DNA of 64,000 nt from Candidatus Kaistia colombiensis (GTDB lineage Bacteria > Pseudomonadota > Alphaproteobacteria > Rhizobiales > Kaistiaceae): assembly GCA_029203105.1 (NCBI GenBank), contig CP119318.1, forward strand, positions 3,672,501 to 3,736,500. Reading direction: 5' to 3'. Below the pieces are notes generated by a model. The model saw only the letters and a list, made by a program, of their open reading frames with translations, did no database searches and was not told where the DNA came from. Position numbers and translations under genes: made by a program. Below, in pieces: positions 1-9,560 of this stretch; position 1 is the first letter of the stretch, and each line of letters begins with the position of its first letter.

Positions 1-496
1 AAATCAGGCCGATGGCACGGCCCCAGAGCCGTTCCGGCAGGACGAGCCGCGTCAGGCCATAGGCCAGCGCATAAAGGAAGCCGCCGCCCATCCCCTGCAC
101 GCTGCGCCCGACCAGCATCACCGGCATGTTGGGCGACAGCGAGCAGAGCAGCGTGCCGCCGCCGAATAGCAGCGATGCCGCCACATAGGCACCCCGCGGG
201 CCCGCCCCCCTTAACAGCTTGGCGGTCAGCGCCGCGCCAAGAATCGATGCCACGACGAACAGCGTCGTCGTCCACGCATAGAAATCGAGCCCGCCAATAT
301 CGGCGATCACCGACGGCATCACGGTGATGGTGATGTACATGTTCAAGGCATGCAGCGTGACGCCGCCGGCGAGCGCGATGGCGTAGATCGCGTTTTTGCC
401 GGAGAGCAGTTCGCCCCAGCCGGCAGGCGCACTCAGCGGCCTGATTACCACCAGATCGCCAGCCTTCGGCGCTGGCACATCCAGGTCAAAATTCAT
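1..496 (-). CDS. MFS transporter, N-terminal part (runs off window)
   Basis: The first 165 residues of a major facilitator family exporter are present; the rest lies beyond the left edge. After a cytoplasmic head of about 30 residues come hydrophobic helices (around residues 36-60, 70-92, 102-120), then an RSVQGMGGG stretch typical of MFS drug exporters. The ATG at 496 has a GGAG ribosome site 7 bases upstream. The gene lies directly downstream of soxR on the same strand, and its promoter carries a soxbox, so it is probably a SoxR-controlled efflux pump for redox-active compounds. That role is inferred from context; the substrate cannot be read from the sequence. Confidence 0.85.
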   Translation of the reverse strand, partial: MNFDLDVPAPKAGDLVVIRPLSAPAGWGELLSGKNAIYAIALAGGVTLHALNMYITITVMPSVIADIGGLDFYAWTTTLFVVASILGAALTAKLLRGAGPRGAYVAASLLFGGGTLLCSLSPNMPVMLVGRSVQGMGGGFLYALAYGLTRLVLPERLWGRAIGLI

Positions 497-539
497 GTCG
501 GCACTCCACTAGGCGACGAGTCGTCGCCAACCGACACGG

Positions 540-570
540 CTTATAGAACCTCAACCAATGTTGAGGTCAA
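540..570 (-). promoter_or_regulatory. SoxR-type promoter with soxbox before the MFS gene
   Basis: On the minus strand a -35 box TTGACC (570-565) and a -10 box TATAAG (545-540) are separated by 19 bp, the long spacer typical of MerR-family activated promoters. The spacer region holds the palindrome CCTCAACCAATGTTGAGG (549-566), whose arms CCTCAA/TTGAGG equal those of the known soxbox. The site overlaps the last codons and the stop codon of soxR and ends 53 bp before the MFS start codon. Confidence 0.82.
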
Positions 571-1048
571 TAGTCGGATCCACAACGGGCACCCCTTCGC
601 CGGATACGAGCCGACGCGGGCCGGAACCGCGCTGGCCCAGTTCGTCGCCCGGATTGCGCAGCGGGCAGTCCTCCAGCGACAGACACCCGCAGCCGATGCA
701 GCTGGTGAGCTGGTCGCGCAGCTGGATCAGGCCGTTGATCCGCTCCTCCAGCATGTCCTTCCACGTCTCGGTGAAATGCCGCCAGTCGCGCGCATTCGGC
801 GTGTGGTCGTGCGGCAGGTCGTGCAGCGCCTCATGCACGGTGGCCAGCGGGATGCCGGCGCGCTGGGCGATGCGGATGATGGCGATCCGGCGCAGAACGG
901 AGCGGTGATAGCGCCGCTGGTTGCCCGGCGTCCGCTCGCCGGCGATCAGCCCCTTCGCCTCATAAAAATGCACCGTCGAGACGGCGATGCCGCTGCGCCT
1001 GGCGACCTCGCCAACCGCCAGCATGACCCTGGTCTCACTGCCACTCAT
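551..1048 (-). CDS. soxR: Redox-sensitive transcriptional activator SoxR
   Basis: This 165-residue MerR-family regulator has an N-terminal winged helix (residues 10-80, beginning MLAVGEVARRSG), a dimerisation helix around 85-115, and the SoxR [2Fe-2S] ligand set C117-x2-C120-x-C122-x5-C128. In the family, oxidation of this cluster by redox-cycling compounds or superoxide twists the promoter DNA and activates transcription. The ATG at 1048 is chosen because the MerR domain starts right after it; an open frame continues upstream but is non-homologous. A soxbox-like palindrome lies just upstream (autoregulation) and another at the gene's 3' end controls the next gene, an MFS exporter. Identification is secure from the cysteine motif. 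Confidence 0.95.
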   Translation of the reverse strand: MSGSETRVMLAVGEVARRSGIAVSTVHFYEAKGLIAGERTPGNQRRYHRSVLRRIAIIRIAQRAGIPLATVHEALHDLPHDHTPNARDWRHFTETWKDMLEERINGLIQLRDQLTSCIGCGCLSLEDCPLRNPGDELGQRGSGPRRLVSGEGVPVVDPTIDLNIG

Positions 1049-1054
1049 TACAAA

Positions 1055-1072
1055 CCTCACTTTTAGATGAGG
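1055..1072. promoter_or_regulatory. Second soxbox-like palindrome, upstream of soxR
   Basis: CCTCACTTTTAGATGAGG is an 18-bp palindrome of the same length and arm sequence (CCTCA/TGAGG) as the soxbox at 549-566; flanking AAA/TTT extends the symmetry to 24 bp. It ends 7 bp before the soxR start codon, which suggests SoxR controls its own synthesis. The exact -10 and -35 boxes for soxR are not clear. Confidence 0.72.
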
Positions 1073-1150
1073 TTTATAGCGCGCCTCGCACCGGGGGCGA
1101 AAGAAACGACGCGAACAGAACCGGCTCCATCCGTTGGTCTCGACGGACGG

Positions 1151-1186
1151 ATAAAAGAGACCCCGGTCCGTTTCCGGGCCGGGGTC
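1151..1186 (-). terminator. Rho-independent terminator of the sugar ABC operon
   Basis: Arms GACCCCGG (1159-1166) and CCGGGGTC (1179-1186) form a perfect 8-bp GC stem. On the minus strand the stem is followed by TCTTTTAT, a U-rich tail. It lies 20 bp past the stop codon of the binding-protein gene, the last gene of the operon. Confidence 0.75.
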
Positions 1187-1206
1187 AATTTCATTCGAGG
1201 GCAAGC

Positions 1207-2334
1207 CTACTTGCCGCCCCACTGCTCGGGATAGCCCGGCAGGTCCTGGCAGCCGCAGAGGCTGTAGTGCAGCGCCGGCATGCGCTCGTCGATGTAGCTT
1301 GCCAGCGTTTCCTGGGTGATGGCCGGCTGCGGCAAGTTCCACTCCGGGCCGGGGACCGGCTTGCCGTCGAGGATGTCCAGCGCCGCGATGATCGGCGTGC
1401 GCCACTGGTAGGTCGGATAGGACGGCGCGATGGCGACCAGCTTTTCCTTCTGCCACTTGCGCAGGAAGTCCTGCTGGTCCTCGCCGCTGATCACCGGATA
1501 GGGCAGACCGGCATCCTCGAAGGCCTCAAGCGCCGCCGTCGCCGTATCGCCGGCATCCATCCACACCGCGTCGATCTTCTGGCCGCGATTGATGTAGTCC
1601 TCGACCACCGACTTGGTCTTGGCGCGATCGCTGCCGGTGAACTCCGAGCCGATCACGTTCAGGCCGGCCTCGTCGAAGATCGACTTGGCGGCCGAATAAC
1701 GGGTCTCGAGCACGTCGACGCCGGGGACGATGCGGATCGCCAGGACATTGGCGCCCTTCGGCAGCTTGCTGGCGATGAATTCGGCCGAGGTGATGCCGAA
1801 GCCATAGCCGCCGACCGGATGGATATAGGTCACCGGGCACTTGGTGTTGACGCCACGGTCGAAGACGATGACCGGCAGCTTCTCGCAGGCGGCCTCGACG
1901 GCCGGCGTCAGCGCGGCGGTGGTGGTCGGCGAAACGACCAGCACGTCGCACTTGCCGCCGTCGAGCAGCGACTGGATGTCGGAGATCTGCTTGTCATCCT
2001 TGCCCTCGGCGTCGAGGATGACCAGCTCCTTGATCCGGTCCTTCTGCAGGGCGGCCTCGCCCTTCATGTTGTTGAGGCCGACCACGCGCCAGGGATTGAA
2101 GACGCCGGCATTCGAGAAGCAGATCGTGTGCGGCCCGTCCTTCTTGAACTTGGCCGTATCGACCATCGCGCCGCCGAGATGCTGTTCCCAGGGCTTGCCC
2201 TCGGGCCCCTCGGCCTTGGTGGACAGCAGCTCGCGTTGCTTCTTGAACTCGGCCGGATCGTTGAATTCCTGGGCATAGGCCGCGGTCGAAAACGCCACCG
2301 CCAGCGTAACCGCCAAGATCGATCTCACTTGCAT
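1207..2334 (-). CDS. Sugar ABC transporter substrate-binding protein
   Basis: This 375-residue periplasmic binding protein begins with a Sec signal peptide (about residues 1-22, cleaved after TAAYA) and continues with a type I periplasmic-binding fold; the stretch CDVLVVSPTTTAALTPAVEAA is typical of the ribose/TorT-like group. The ATG at 2334 has a strong GGAGAGGAG site upstream; an in-frame ATG 18 bases earlier lacks a better one. It is the last gene of a minus-strand operon encoding isomerase, ATPase, two permeases and this protein, so it presumably delivers a sugar or sugar derivative to permeases 2391-4357. The ligand is unknown. Confidence 0.88.
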   Translation of the reverse strand: MQVRSILAVTLAVAFSTAAYAQEFNDPAEFKKQRELLSTKAEGPEGKPWEQHLGGAMVDTAKFKKDGPHTICFSNAGVFNPWRVVGLNNMKGEAALQKDRIKELVILDAEGKDDKQISDIQSLLDGGKCDVLVVSPTTTAALTPAVEAACEKLPVIVFDRGVNTKCPVTYIHPVGGYGFGITSAEFIASKLPKGANVLAIRIVPGVDVLETRYSAAKSIFDEAGLNVIGSEFTGSDRAKTKSVVEDYINRGQKIDAVWMDAGDTATAALEAFEDAGLPYPVISGEDQQDFLRKWQKEKLVAIAPSYPTYQWRTPIIAALDILDGKPVPGPEWNLPQPAITQETLASYIDERMPALHYSLCGCQDLPGYPEQWGGK

Positions 2335-2390
2335 CTCTCGTCTCCTCTCCATTGACGAAATGATCGTTGAATTGCCGCCAAGGCGGACAA

Positions 2391-3374
2391 TCAGGTTGAG
2401 CGGCGATGGCGCAGGACGCTTGCCCCCACGGCCGCAATCAGGATCACGCCCTGCAGGCTGTCGCGCAGCGCCTGCGGCAGGCCGAGCAGGTTCAGCAAGG
2501 TGAACAGCGCGAACAGGCTGAGCGCGCCGAACAACGCGCCGACGACCGAGCCCCGGCCGCCGAGCAACTGGGCGCCGCCGATCACGCAGGCGGCGATCGC
2601 CTGCAGCTCCAGCCCGCGCCCGGCATTGACGGACACGCCGGAAAAGCCGCCGATCAGGATGCCGGCCGTGACCGCCGCCAGTGCCGAGACGACGAAGGCC
2701 GAAATGCGCGTCGGCTTGACCGGGACGCCGGCGAGCTCGGCGGCGCGCGGATTGTCGCCGACGGCGAGCAACCGCCTTCCATAGGCCGTCCGGTGCAGGC
2801 CCCAACCCATCAGCAGGGTCGCCACCGCCAGGATGATGACGGCAACCGGCAAGGTTCCGACCAACGGCACATCGCGCAGGACGAGCCGGCCCAGATTGCG
2901 GAAATTGTCCGGCAGGTCACCGCGCGGCGCCCCGCCCGACCAGGCCAGCGCCAGACCGTTGACCAGCAGCATCGTGCCGAGCGTCGCGATGATCGACGGC
3001 ACCTTCAGGAAGGCGACGATGGCGCCGTTGGCGAGGCCCACCGCCAGCCCCATCGCATAGAGCGCACCGATGACGGGCCAGCTCATCTCCGGGTCGCCGC
3101 CGATCAGCATCGAGGCCGCCAGCACCACCAGCGTGACGACGGCGCCCATCGACAGGTCGAAGCCACCCGACAGGATGACGTAGAGCTGGCCGCAGGCAAG
3201 GATCGCCAGCGGCGCGGCGCGGCGCAGGAAGTTCATGAACAGCGCCGCTTCGAGATAGTTCGGCTGCAGCACCGCGATGCCGGCGTAGAGGACGACGAAG
3301 ATCGCAATCGCGAAGTTGAGGCCGCGCAGAGGGATACGCCGCGCCGGGCGCGCCGTGTCGGGAATGGCGGTCAT
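2391..3374 (-). CDS. Sugar ABC transporter permease (second)
   Basis: A 327-residue inner-membrane protein of the ribose/xylose-type permease family (BPD_transp_2), with about 8-10 hydrophobic helices. The family motif GGFDLSMGAVV is near residues 70-80, and the cytoplasmic coupling loop reads AVGDNPRAAELAGV. It overlaps the upstream permease gene by 4 bp (ATGA), showing translational coupling. Together with the paralogous permease it would form the membrane channel of the importer. The sequence looks intact. Confidence 0.9.
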   Translation of the reverse strand: MTAIPDTARPARRIPLRGLNFAIAIFVVLYAGIAVLQPNYLEAALFMNFLRRAAPLAILACGQLYVILSGGFDLSMGAVVTLVVLAASMLIGGDPEMSWPVIGALYAMGLAVGLANGAIVAFLKVPSIIATLGTMLLVNGLALAWSGGAPRGDLPDNFRNLGRLVLRDVPLVGTLPVAVIILAVATLLMGWGLHRTAYGRRLLAVGDNPRAAELAGVPVKPTRISAFVVSALAAVTAGILIGGFSGVSVNAGRGLELQAIAACVIGGAQLLGGRGSVVGALFGALSLFALFTLLNLLGLPQALRDSLQGVILIAAVGASVLRHRRST

Positions 3375-4353
3375 GCGACATGCCCCTTGTTGCGAACCGC
3401 GTAGACCGCCACGGCGGCGATGACGATGGCGCCGCGCAGGACCTGCTTGAGGAAGGCATCGACGCCGAACATGTTGAAGCTGGCGTCGAGGCTGGCGAAC
3501 AGCAGCACGCCGGCGAGCGTGCCAAGCACGCCGCCCTTGCCGCCTGAAAGCACCGTGCCGCCGATGACGACAATGGCGATCGATTCCAGATCGTAGATGC
3601 CGTCGCGGCCGATCCAGGGCGTGCCGGATTGCAGCCGGGCGGCCAGATAGAGGCCGGCGACACAGGCGCCCAGGCTGGCGATCACATGCGCCGCCAGCAC
3701 GAAGCGCTCGACCCGCAGCCCGGCCAGCTTCGCGCCGTCCGGATTGCCGCCGACGGCGTAGAGATGCGCGCCGAACCGGGTCTTCGCCAGCACGAACCAG
3801 GCGAGAAGCGCCAGCACGGCCAGAAGCAGCACCGGCAGCGGCACGCCGAACAGCGACTGATAGGCCAAGGCCTGGAACTCGGGCGCGACGCGACCGCTCC
3901 AATAGGTGTAGCCGGCCGCCAGCACGCCCTGCAGGATCAGGCCCGTCGACAGCGTGGCGATCAGTGGATTGATGCCCCAATAGGCGACCAGCCCGCCATT
4001 GACCGCGCCGATGACGAGCGCCAGCGCGAGGCATGCGAGGATCGCCGGCACGATCATGCCGGGATCGCCCTGCATCAGATAGGAGGCGAGCACGGCGACG
4101 GAGCTGATCAAAGCCGCCACGGACAGGTCGATCGAGCCGACGAGGATCGCGAAAGTCTGGCCAAGCCCGACGAGCCCGAGCGCGACCGTCCGCTGCAGCA
4201 GGCCGCTGAGGCCGGGCAGCGAGATCTGGTTCGTCTGGCCGGTGATGACCGCGGCCGCGACATAGATGATGGCCGCGAGCGCGATGACGACGAGCGGCAC
4301 CGGCAGATCGCGAAACCCGCGTCGCGCCCGGCCGGCGGAAAGCGTGTCGACGC

Positions 4354-4357
<4 letters not shown>
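3371..4357 (-). CDS. Sugar ABC transporter permease (first)
   Basis: A 328-residue BPD_transp_2 family permease, with the conserved GSIDLSVAALIS motif after the second helix and AVGGNPDGAKLAGL in the coupling loop. It overlaps both its upstream neighbour (ATPase) and downstream neighbour (second permease) by 4 bp, so the three proteins are coupled. The two permeases are similar to each other and likely form a heterodimer. Confidence 0.9.
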
Positions 4358-5864
<1,507 letters not shown>

Positions 5865-5868
<4 letters not shown>

Positions 5869-6737
5869 GCGCCCATCACCGCGACGCGCTCGCCGGCCGC
5901 CCGCCATTCGCGCCGGATCAGGGCGATGCTGTCGGCGAACAGGCGGTCCGCATCCTCGAACAGATCGCGCCAGACCCGCGTAGCGCCCGCCAGTTCGGGA
6001 ACGGAGCGGCCGAAGGCCTCGACCGTCAGCCAGCCGTCATAGCGGCAACGCCGCAGCGCATCGAAATGCGCCGGAAACGGCACATGCCCGGTTCCCGGCA
6101 CGCCACGGTCATTCTCGGAAACGTGGAAGTGATTGATCTCGCGGTGGTAAACTTCGTAAGTCGCGACCGGGTGCTTCTCTTCCAGATTGGCGTGGAAGGT
6201 GTCGAACATGTAGCCGTAGCTGGGGTGATCGACCCGCCGGTAGATCGCCGAGGCTTCGGCCATGGTCGACATGACGTAGCACTCGAAGCGGTTGACCGCT
6301 TCCGCCGAGATGAGAACGCCGGCCGGTTCGGCGTATTCCGCCAGCGACCGCATCGCCTCGACGCACCAGGCGAGCTCATCCGAGGTCGGCCCGAAGCCGG
6401 AGAAGTGACCGACCGGCGAATGGACCGGGCCGGCTATGATCTCGCCGCCCATCGCATGCGTGCAATCGACGAGCCATTTGTGATGGTCGCGGGCGCGCGC
6501 CCGCACCACCGGATCGAAACTGATCGGATTGGCCTCCGGCGGAACCGTGCCGGCGGTCGCGGCCACGAGCCCGATATCCCGCAGCAGCGCGCCGAGCGCC
6601 GCATAGCGCTTGGTGTCACCGGAGAAGACCGGCACCTCGACGCCGTCATAGCCGAGCGCCTTCAGGCGCTCGAGCACCGGCGCGTGCTCGGCGGTTATTT
6701 CGGCGCCGAGCACCAGCAGATTGAATGCAACCTTCAA
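5865..6737 (-). CDS. Sugar phosphate isomerase/epimerase (AP endonuclease-2 TIM barrel)
   Basis: A 290-residue TIM-barrel protein of the xylose isomerase-like family. Metal-binding candidates are the glutamate in LISAEAVNRFE, the aspartate/histidine in YMFDTFHANLEE, the histidine in INHFHVSEND and the late glutamate in GWLTVEAFG. It probably isomerises or epimerises the sugar brought in by the adjacent ABC importer. The TTG at 6737 is preferred because GGGGGTGG lies just upstream and homology starts there (LKVAFNLLVLGAE); an ATG at 6827 would add about 30 residues that look non-coding. It is the first gene of the five-gene operon, divergent from an AraC regulator. Confidence 0.82.
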
Positions 6738-6875
6738 GACCGGCCACCCCCGGGGACACACATGCGGACCGACCTCCCAGTCCTTGGCCCGAAAGTGCCA
6801 CACCGGCCGGATCGTGGCTTGCAACAATCCACATTGGTAAATAGCTTAAAACGGTCTTGGCTTTGGGAGGGGACC

Positions 6876-7910
6876 ATGAACAAGCATGTCGGCGCCGACA
6901 TCGATCCGCAGAGCCGGCCGACGGTTTTCCGCCAGCCCGGTTCGCTGATGTATGCCGATAATTGCCGCGACCTTCAGATCGCGGCGGGCCGCGGCGAAGT
7001 CGAGCTTCGCGCCTGGACACGCGGCAGCTATCCGGGCACGTCGCTGGGCGAACGACTGCCGGGCATCTGCACCACCGGATTCTGGGATGCGAAGTTCCAG
7101 CAGAGCTGGGGCCTGAAGCGCCATTGCAACGAGGGCTTCAAGATCGCGTTCCTGTCGCGCGGCAGCCTGCGACTGGTGGTCGACGACACCGAATACAATC
7201 TTCAGCAGGGCCAGTTCATCGTCATCCGGCCCTGGCAGCTGCATTCGATCGGCGAGCCTGTGGTCGGTCCCAGCCGTCTGCTGTGGCTGATCCTCGATGG
7301 AGGCCTGCGCCGGCCGAACGAAAGCTGGAGCTGGCCGGAATGGATGGTGTTTTCCGAGGAAGAGGCCCGGACCCTCGGCAAGATCCTGACCCAGAACAAC
7401 CAGCCCGTTTGGGACGGTAACAGCGAGCTCGCCAATGCCTTCGAGGCGATCGCGCCGATCCTGACCGGGCGCACGCCGGAGACCGGCGAGACCCGGCTCA
7501 AGGTGGCGATCAACACGGTCATGCTCGCCCTGATCGACCGCATGATGGAACAGGTGCCGGCGCTCGACCCCAACCTGTCGACCGCCCAGAACACTGTCGC
7601 GATCTTCCTGCGCCGCCTGCCGGCGCGCGCCGAGGAAAGCTGGACGCTCGAATTGATGGCCGAGGAATGCGGGCTGTCGCGAACCCGCTTCGCCGACTAC
7701 TGCAAGCTCCTGACCAATATGAGCCCGCTGCAATTCCTGCAGCATCTCCGGCTCGAGCGAGCAACCGTCATGCTGCGCGACGCCAAGCGCCCCAGCATCA
7801 CCGACATCGCCATGGCCTGCGGCTTCAATTCGAGCCAGTATTTTTCCTACGCGTTCCGCAAGCGATACGGCGTGGCGCCCCGGGCGCTCGCGGCGCGGCA
7901 ATCGGCCTGA
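6876..7910 (+). CDS. AraC-family transcriptional regulator
   Basis: This 344-residue regulator has an N-terminal cupin-like sensor domain (roughly residues 60-150, with LQQGQFIVIRPWQLHS) and a C-terminal AraC DNA-binding domain with two helix-turn-helix motifs (about 235-335), ending in the family signature region SITDIAMACGFNSSQYFSYAFRKRYG. The ATG at 6876 follows GGGAGGGG. It is transcribed divergently from the sugar importer/isomerase operon across a 138-bp spacer, so it most likely controls that operon in response to a sugar. I could not pick out its operator. Confidence 0.92.
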   Translation: MNKHVGADIDPQSRPTVFRQPGSLMYADNCRDLQIAAGRGEVELRAWTRGSYPGTSLGERLPGICTTGFWDAKFQQSWGLKRHCNEGFKIAFLSRGSLRLVVDDTEYNLQQGQFIVIRPWQLHSIGEPVVGPSRLLWLILDGGLRRPNESWSWPEWMVFSEEEARTLGKILTQNNQPVWDGNSELANAFEAIAPILTGRTPETGETRLKVAINTVMLALIDRMMEQVPALDPNLSTAQNTVAIFLRRLPARAEESWTLELMAEECGLSRTRFADYCKLLTNMSPLQFLQHLRLERATVMLRDAKRPSITDIAMACGFNSSQYFSYAFRKRYGVAPRALAARQSA

Positions 7911-7949
7911 GCAGGCGCCCTGCTCCGGGTTCGATGCGCCGGGCACTGT

Positions 7950-8366
7950 TCAGCCCGGCGGCATCTTGTCGAAAATTCGCAGCGACGGATCCATGACGTC
8001 CCACGCCTGGGCGCGGATCCCATAGGTGATGATGCTCGGCTTGAAGCGGCTCGGATCGTCGAGGCTCGCCGCATGCACGGCGATGAGATCCGGCATGGCG
8101 GCAAAGGTCAGGTAGACCGGCGCGCCGCAGACGGGACAGAAGGCATGGATCTTCTGGTTGCCGCTTTCGCCAATGACGCGCCAGCTCGTCGCCTCGCCGG
8201 AGATCCGCATCTCGGAGCGCTGCGCGAAGGTCAGGTAGGATGAATGCCCGGTGCCGCTTCGCCGCTGGCAGTCGCGGCACTGGCAATGGATCTCGACGAT
8301 CGGCTCGCTGGTCGTCTCATAGCGGATCGCGCCGCACGCGCATCCACCCGTATAGGGATCCTTCAT
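7950..8366 (-). CDS. GFA family protein (zinc-binding, glutathione-dependent formaldehyde-activating type)
   Basis: A 138-residue protein with the GFA zinc-ligand cysteines: CACGAIRYE near the N terminus, CQCRDCQR around residue 30, and CPVCGAPVY around residue 75. Family members fold like the glutathione-dependent formaldehyde-activating enzyme, but most have no proven activity. The ATG at 8366 has GAGGAG about 9 bases upstream and begins MKDPYTGGCACG; an earlier ATG at 8384 is possible. Its stop codon lies close to the convergent AraC gene. Confidence 0.88.
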   Translation of the reverse strand: MKDPYTGGCACGAIRYETTSEPIVEIHCQCRDCQRRSGTGHSSYLTFAQRSEMRISGEATSWRVIGESGNQKIHAFCPVCGAPVYLTFAAMPDLIAVHAASLDDPSRFKPSIITYGIRAQAWDVMDPSLRIFDKMPPG

Positions 8367-8393
8367 TCGACGCGCTCCTCGCATACGACGGGT

Positions 8394-8873
8394 TCAGGCC
8401 GCCTGTCCGGCGCCTTCGCTCGGCTTGGCGTAGACGTCGAGCGCCGCGCCGGTTTCAAGGAAGGATTTAAGGCTCGAGAGGACGATCGGCCAGCCTCTGG
8501 TGATGCCCGCTTCCATCCGGCTGCCCGCCTGCAGCTCGTCATGCATCACGGTCAGACGCACCATGCCGTCAAACGGCACGACCTCGAAGGTGACGCGGCT
8601 GTGCTGGGCCGGATCCTCGGCCGCCGAGGGATCGAACCAGCTGATGACGAGCCGCCGCGGCGGCTGACACTCGATCACCTGGCCCGCGATATCGACCTGG
8701 CGCCCCGCATCGCCACGCACATGCTCCCACCGGGAGCCCGGCCGCCAGTCGGAGACATTCTCGTGCGCCCAGTAACGGCGCGCGACATCCGGCCGCGTGA
8801 TGGCCTCGAAGACCTTTTCGGGCGTCGAGGCAATATAAGTCACATAGACGAAGCTCGTTGTATCGCCGGTCAT
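8394..8873 (-). CDS. SRPBCC (AHSA1-like) domain protein
   Basis: A 159-residue single-domain protein of the Bet v1-like/AHSA1 family. It starts with the typical FVYVTYIASTPEKVFEAIT strand and helix and ends with the long C-terminal helix GWPIVLSSLKSFLETG. The family binds hydrophobic ligands; the particular ligand is unknown. Its start codon is 1 bp from the stop codon of an ArsR-family regulator. This arsR-SRPBCC pairing is common in bacteria and suggests both are co-transcribed and self-regulated. Confidence 0.9.
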   Translation of the reverse strand: MTGDTTSFVYVTYIASTPEKVFEAITRPDVARRYWAHENVSDWRPGSRWEHVRGDAGRQVDIAGQVIECQPPRRLVISWFDPSAAEDPAQHSRVTFEVVPFDGMVRLTVMHDELQAGSRMEAGITRGWPIVLSSLKSFLETGAALDVYAKPSEGAGQAA

Positions 8874-8874
8874 C

Positions 8875-9189
8875 TTACTCTCCTTCGAGTTCCTTCTTGA
8901 GATCGTGAAGCAGGCTCAGGCGCTGGTGCTCGAACTTGCGGACCCATCGCTCGTAAACTTCCTGGAGCGGGACGGGGTTGATGAAATGCAGTTTCTCCCG
9001 TCCGCGCCGGATCGTGGCGACCAGATTGGCCGCCTCCAGGATCTCCAGATGCTGCGTGGCGGACTGCCGGGCCATGTCAAGGTTCTCGCAGAGCTGGCCG
9101 AGCGTCTGTCCGTTCTTCTCGCAGAGCAGGTCGAGCAGCTTTCTGCGGGTCGGATCCCCGAGCGCCTTGAAGACCTTGTCTGCATCCAT
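8875..9189 (-). CDS. ArsR-family transcriptional regulator
   Basis: A 104-residue winged-helix repressor: FKALGDPTRRKLLDLLCEKNG begins helices 1-2, and DMARQSATQHLEILEAANLV is the recognition helix region. The metal-binding cysteine pair of the arsenic sensors (CVC in helix 3) is absent, so it is not an arsenic sensor and fits the group paired with SRPBCC proteins. The ATG at 9189 (MDADKVFKALG) agrees with the family start. A perfect inverted repeat 28 bp upstream is a likely operator. Confidence 0.92.
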   Translation of the reverse strand: MDADKVFKALGDPTRRKLLDLLCEKNGQTLGQLCENLDMARQSATQHLEILEAANLVATIRRGREKLHFINPVPLQEVYERWVRKFEHQRLSLLHDLKKELEGE

Positions 9190-9217
9190 CTTTGTCACCC
9201 GATTGGCAGAGGATAAT

Positions 9218-9237
9218 ATGCAGGCATTTACCTGCAT
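9218..9237. promoter_or_regulatory. Inverted repeat operator before the arsR-SRPBCC pair
   Basis: ATGCAGG (9218-9224) and CCTGCAT (9231-9237) are perfect 7-bp arms around CATTTA, placed just upstream of the arsR start codon. ArsR-family repressors bind such sites in their own promoters; its assignment to this regulator is inferred from position. Confidence 0.6.
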
Positions 9238-9428
9238 GTAAATACCGATGCGGATGCGGTCGCCCCAAGGCAAGGCAGTGACAGGCACCCGCCGGGCGCT
9301 TGCTCCGCCCTCGCGATAAGAAAACGGCGGATGCGCGATCCGTTTTGCCGCGCCGCTTCGTCTTGAAAGGGGTCGCAACCGCCGGCGGCTCGTCGAGCGG
9401 GCGCCACTCGAAGGCAAGGAGATACGCC

Positions 9429-9560
9429 GTGACTGATCCCCCCGTGCCCCTGATCAACCGGCTCCGTGTCGAGCCCGCCGATCAGCCTGCCCTGCTCGCG
9501 TTGCCCGGGGGAGAACGTCGAGGCCGTCGTCAGCACGCTCTGCGGCTGGCAAAAAACCCG
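9429..9560 (+). pseudogene. Truncated, frameshifted remnant resembling an antibiotic biosynthesis monooxygenase gene
   Basis: A GTG at 9429 preceded by AAGGAG opens a frame reading PLINRLRVEPADQPALLAL. After a frameshift at about 9503-9510, the coding sense continues in another frame as ENVEAVVSTLCGWQKTR. Together these resemble the first 40 residues of a small ABM-domain protein (ferredoxin-like fold). The sequence is then cut off exactly where the convergent hydrolase gene ends (stop at 9561). The family assignment rests on my recollection of the family's N-terminal pattern and is tentative; the truncation itself is clear. Confidence 0.45.

Noticed and set aside
1207..2805. A long N-terminal extension of the sugar-binding protein reaching into the permease gene
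   Set aside because: The extension overlaps conserved permease codons in another frame; the signal peptide and ribosome site at 2334 mark the real start.
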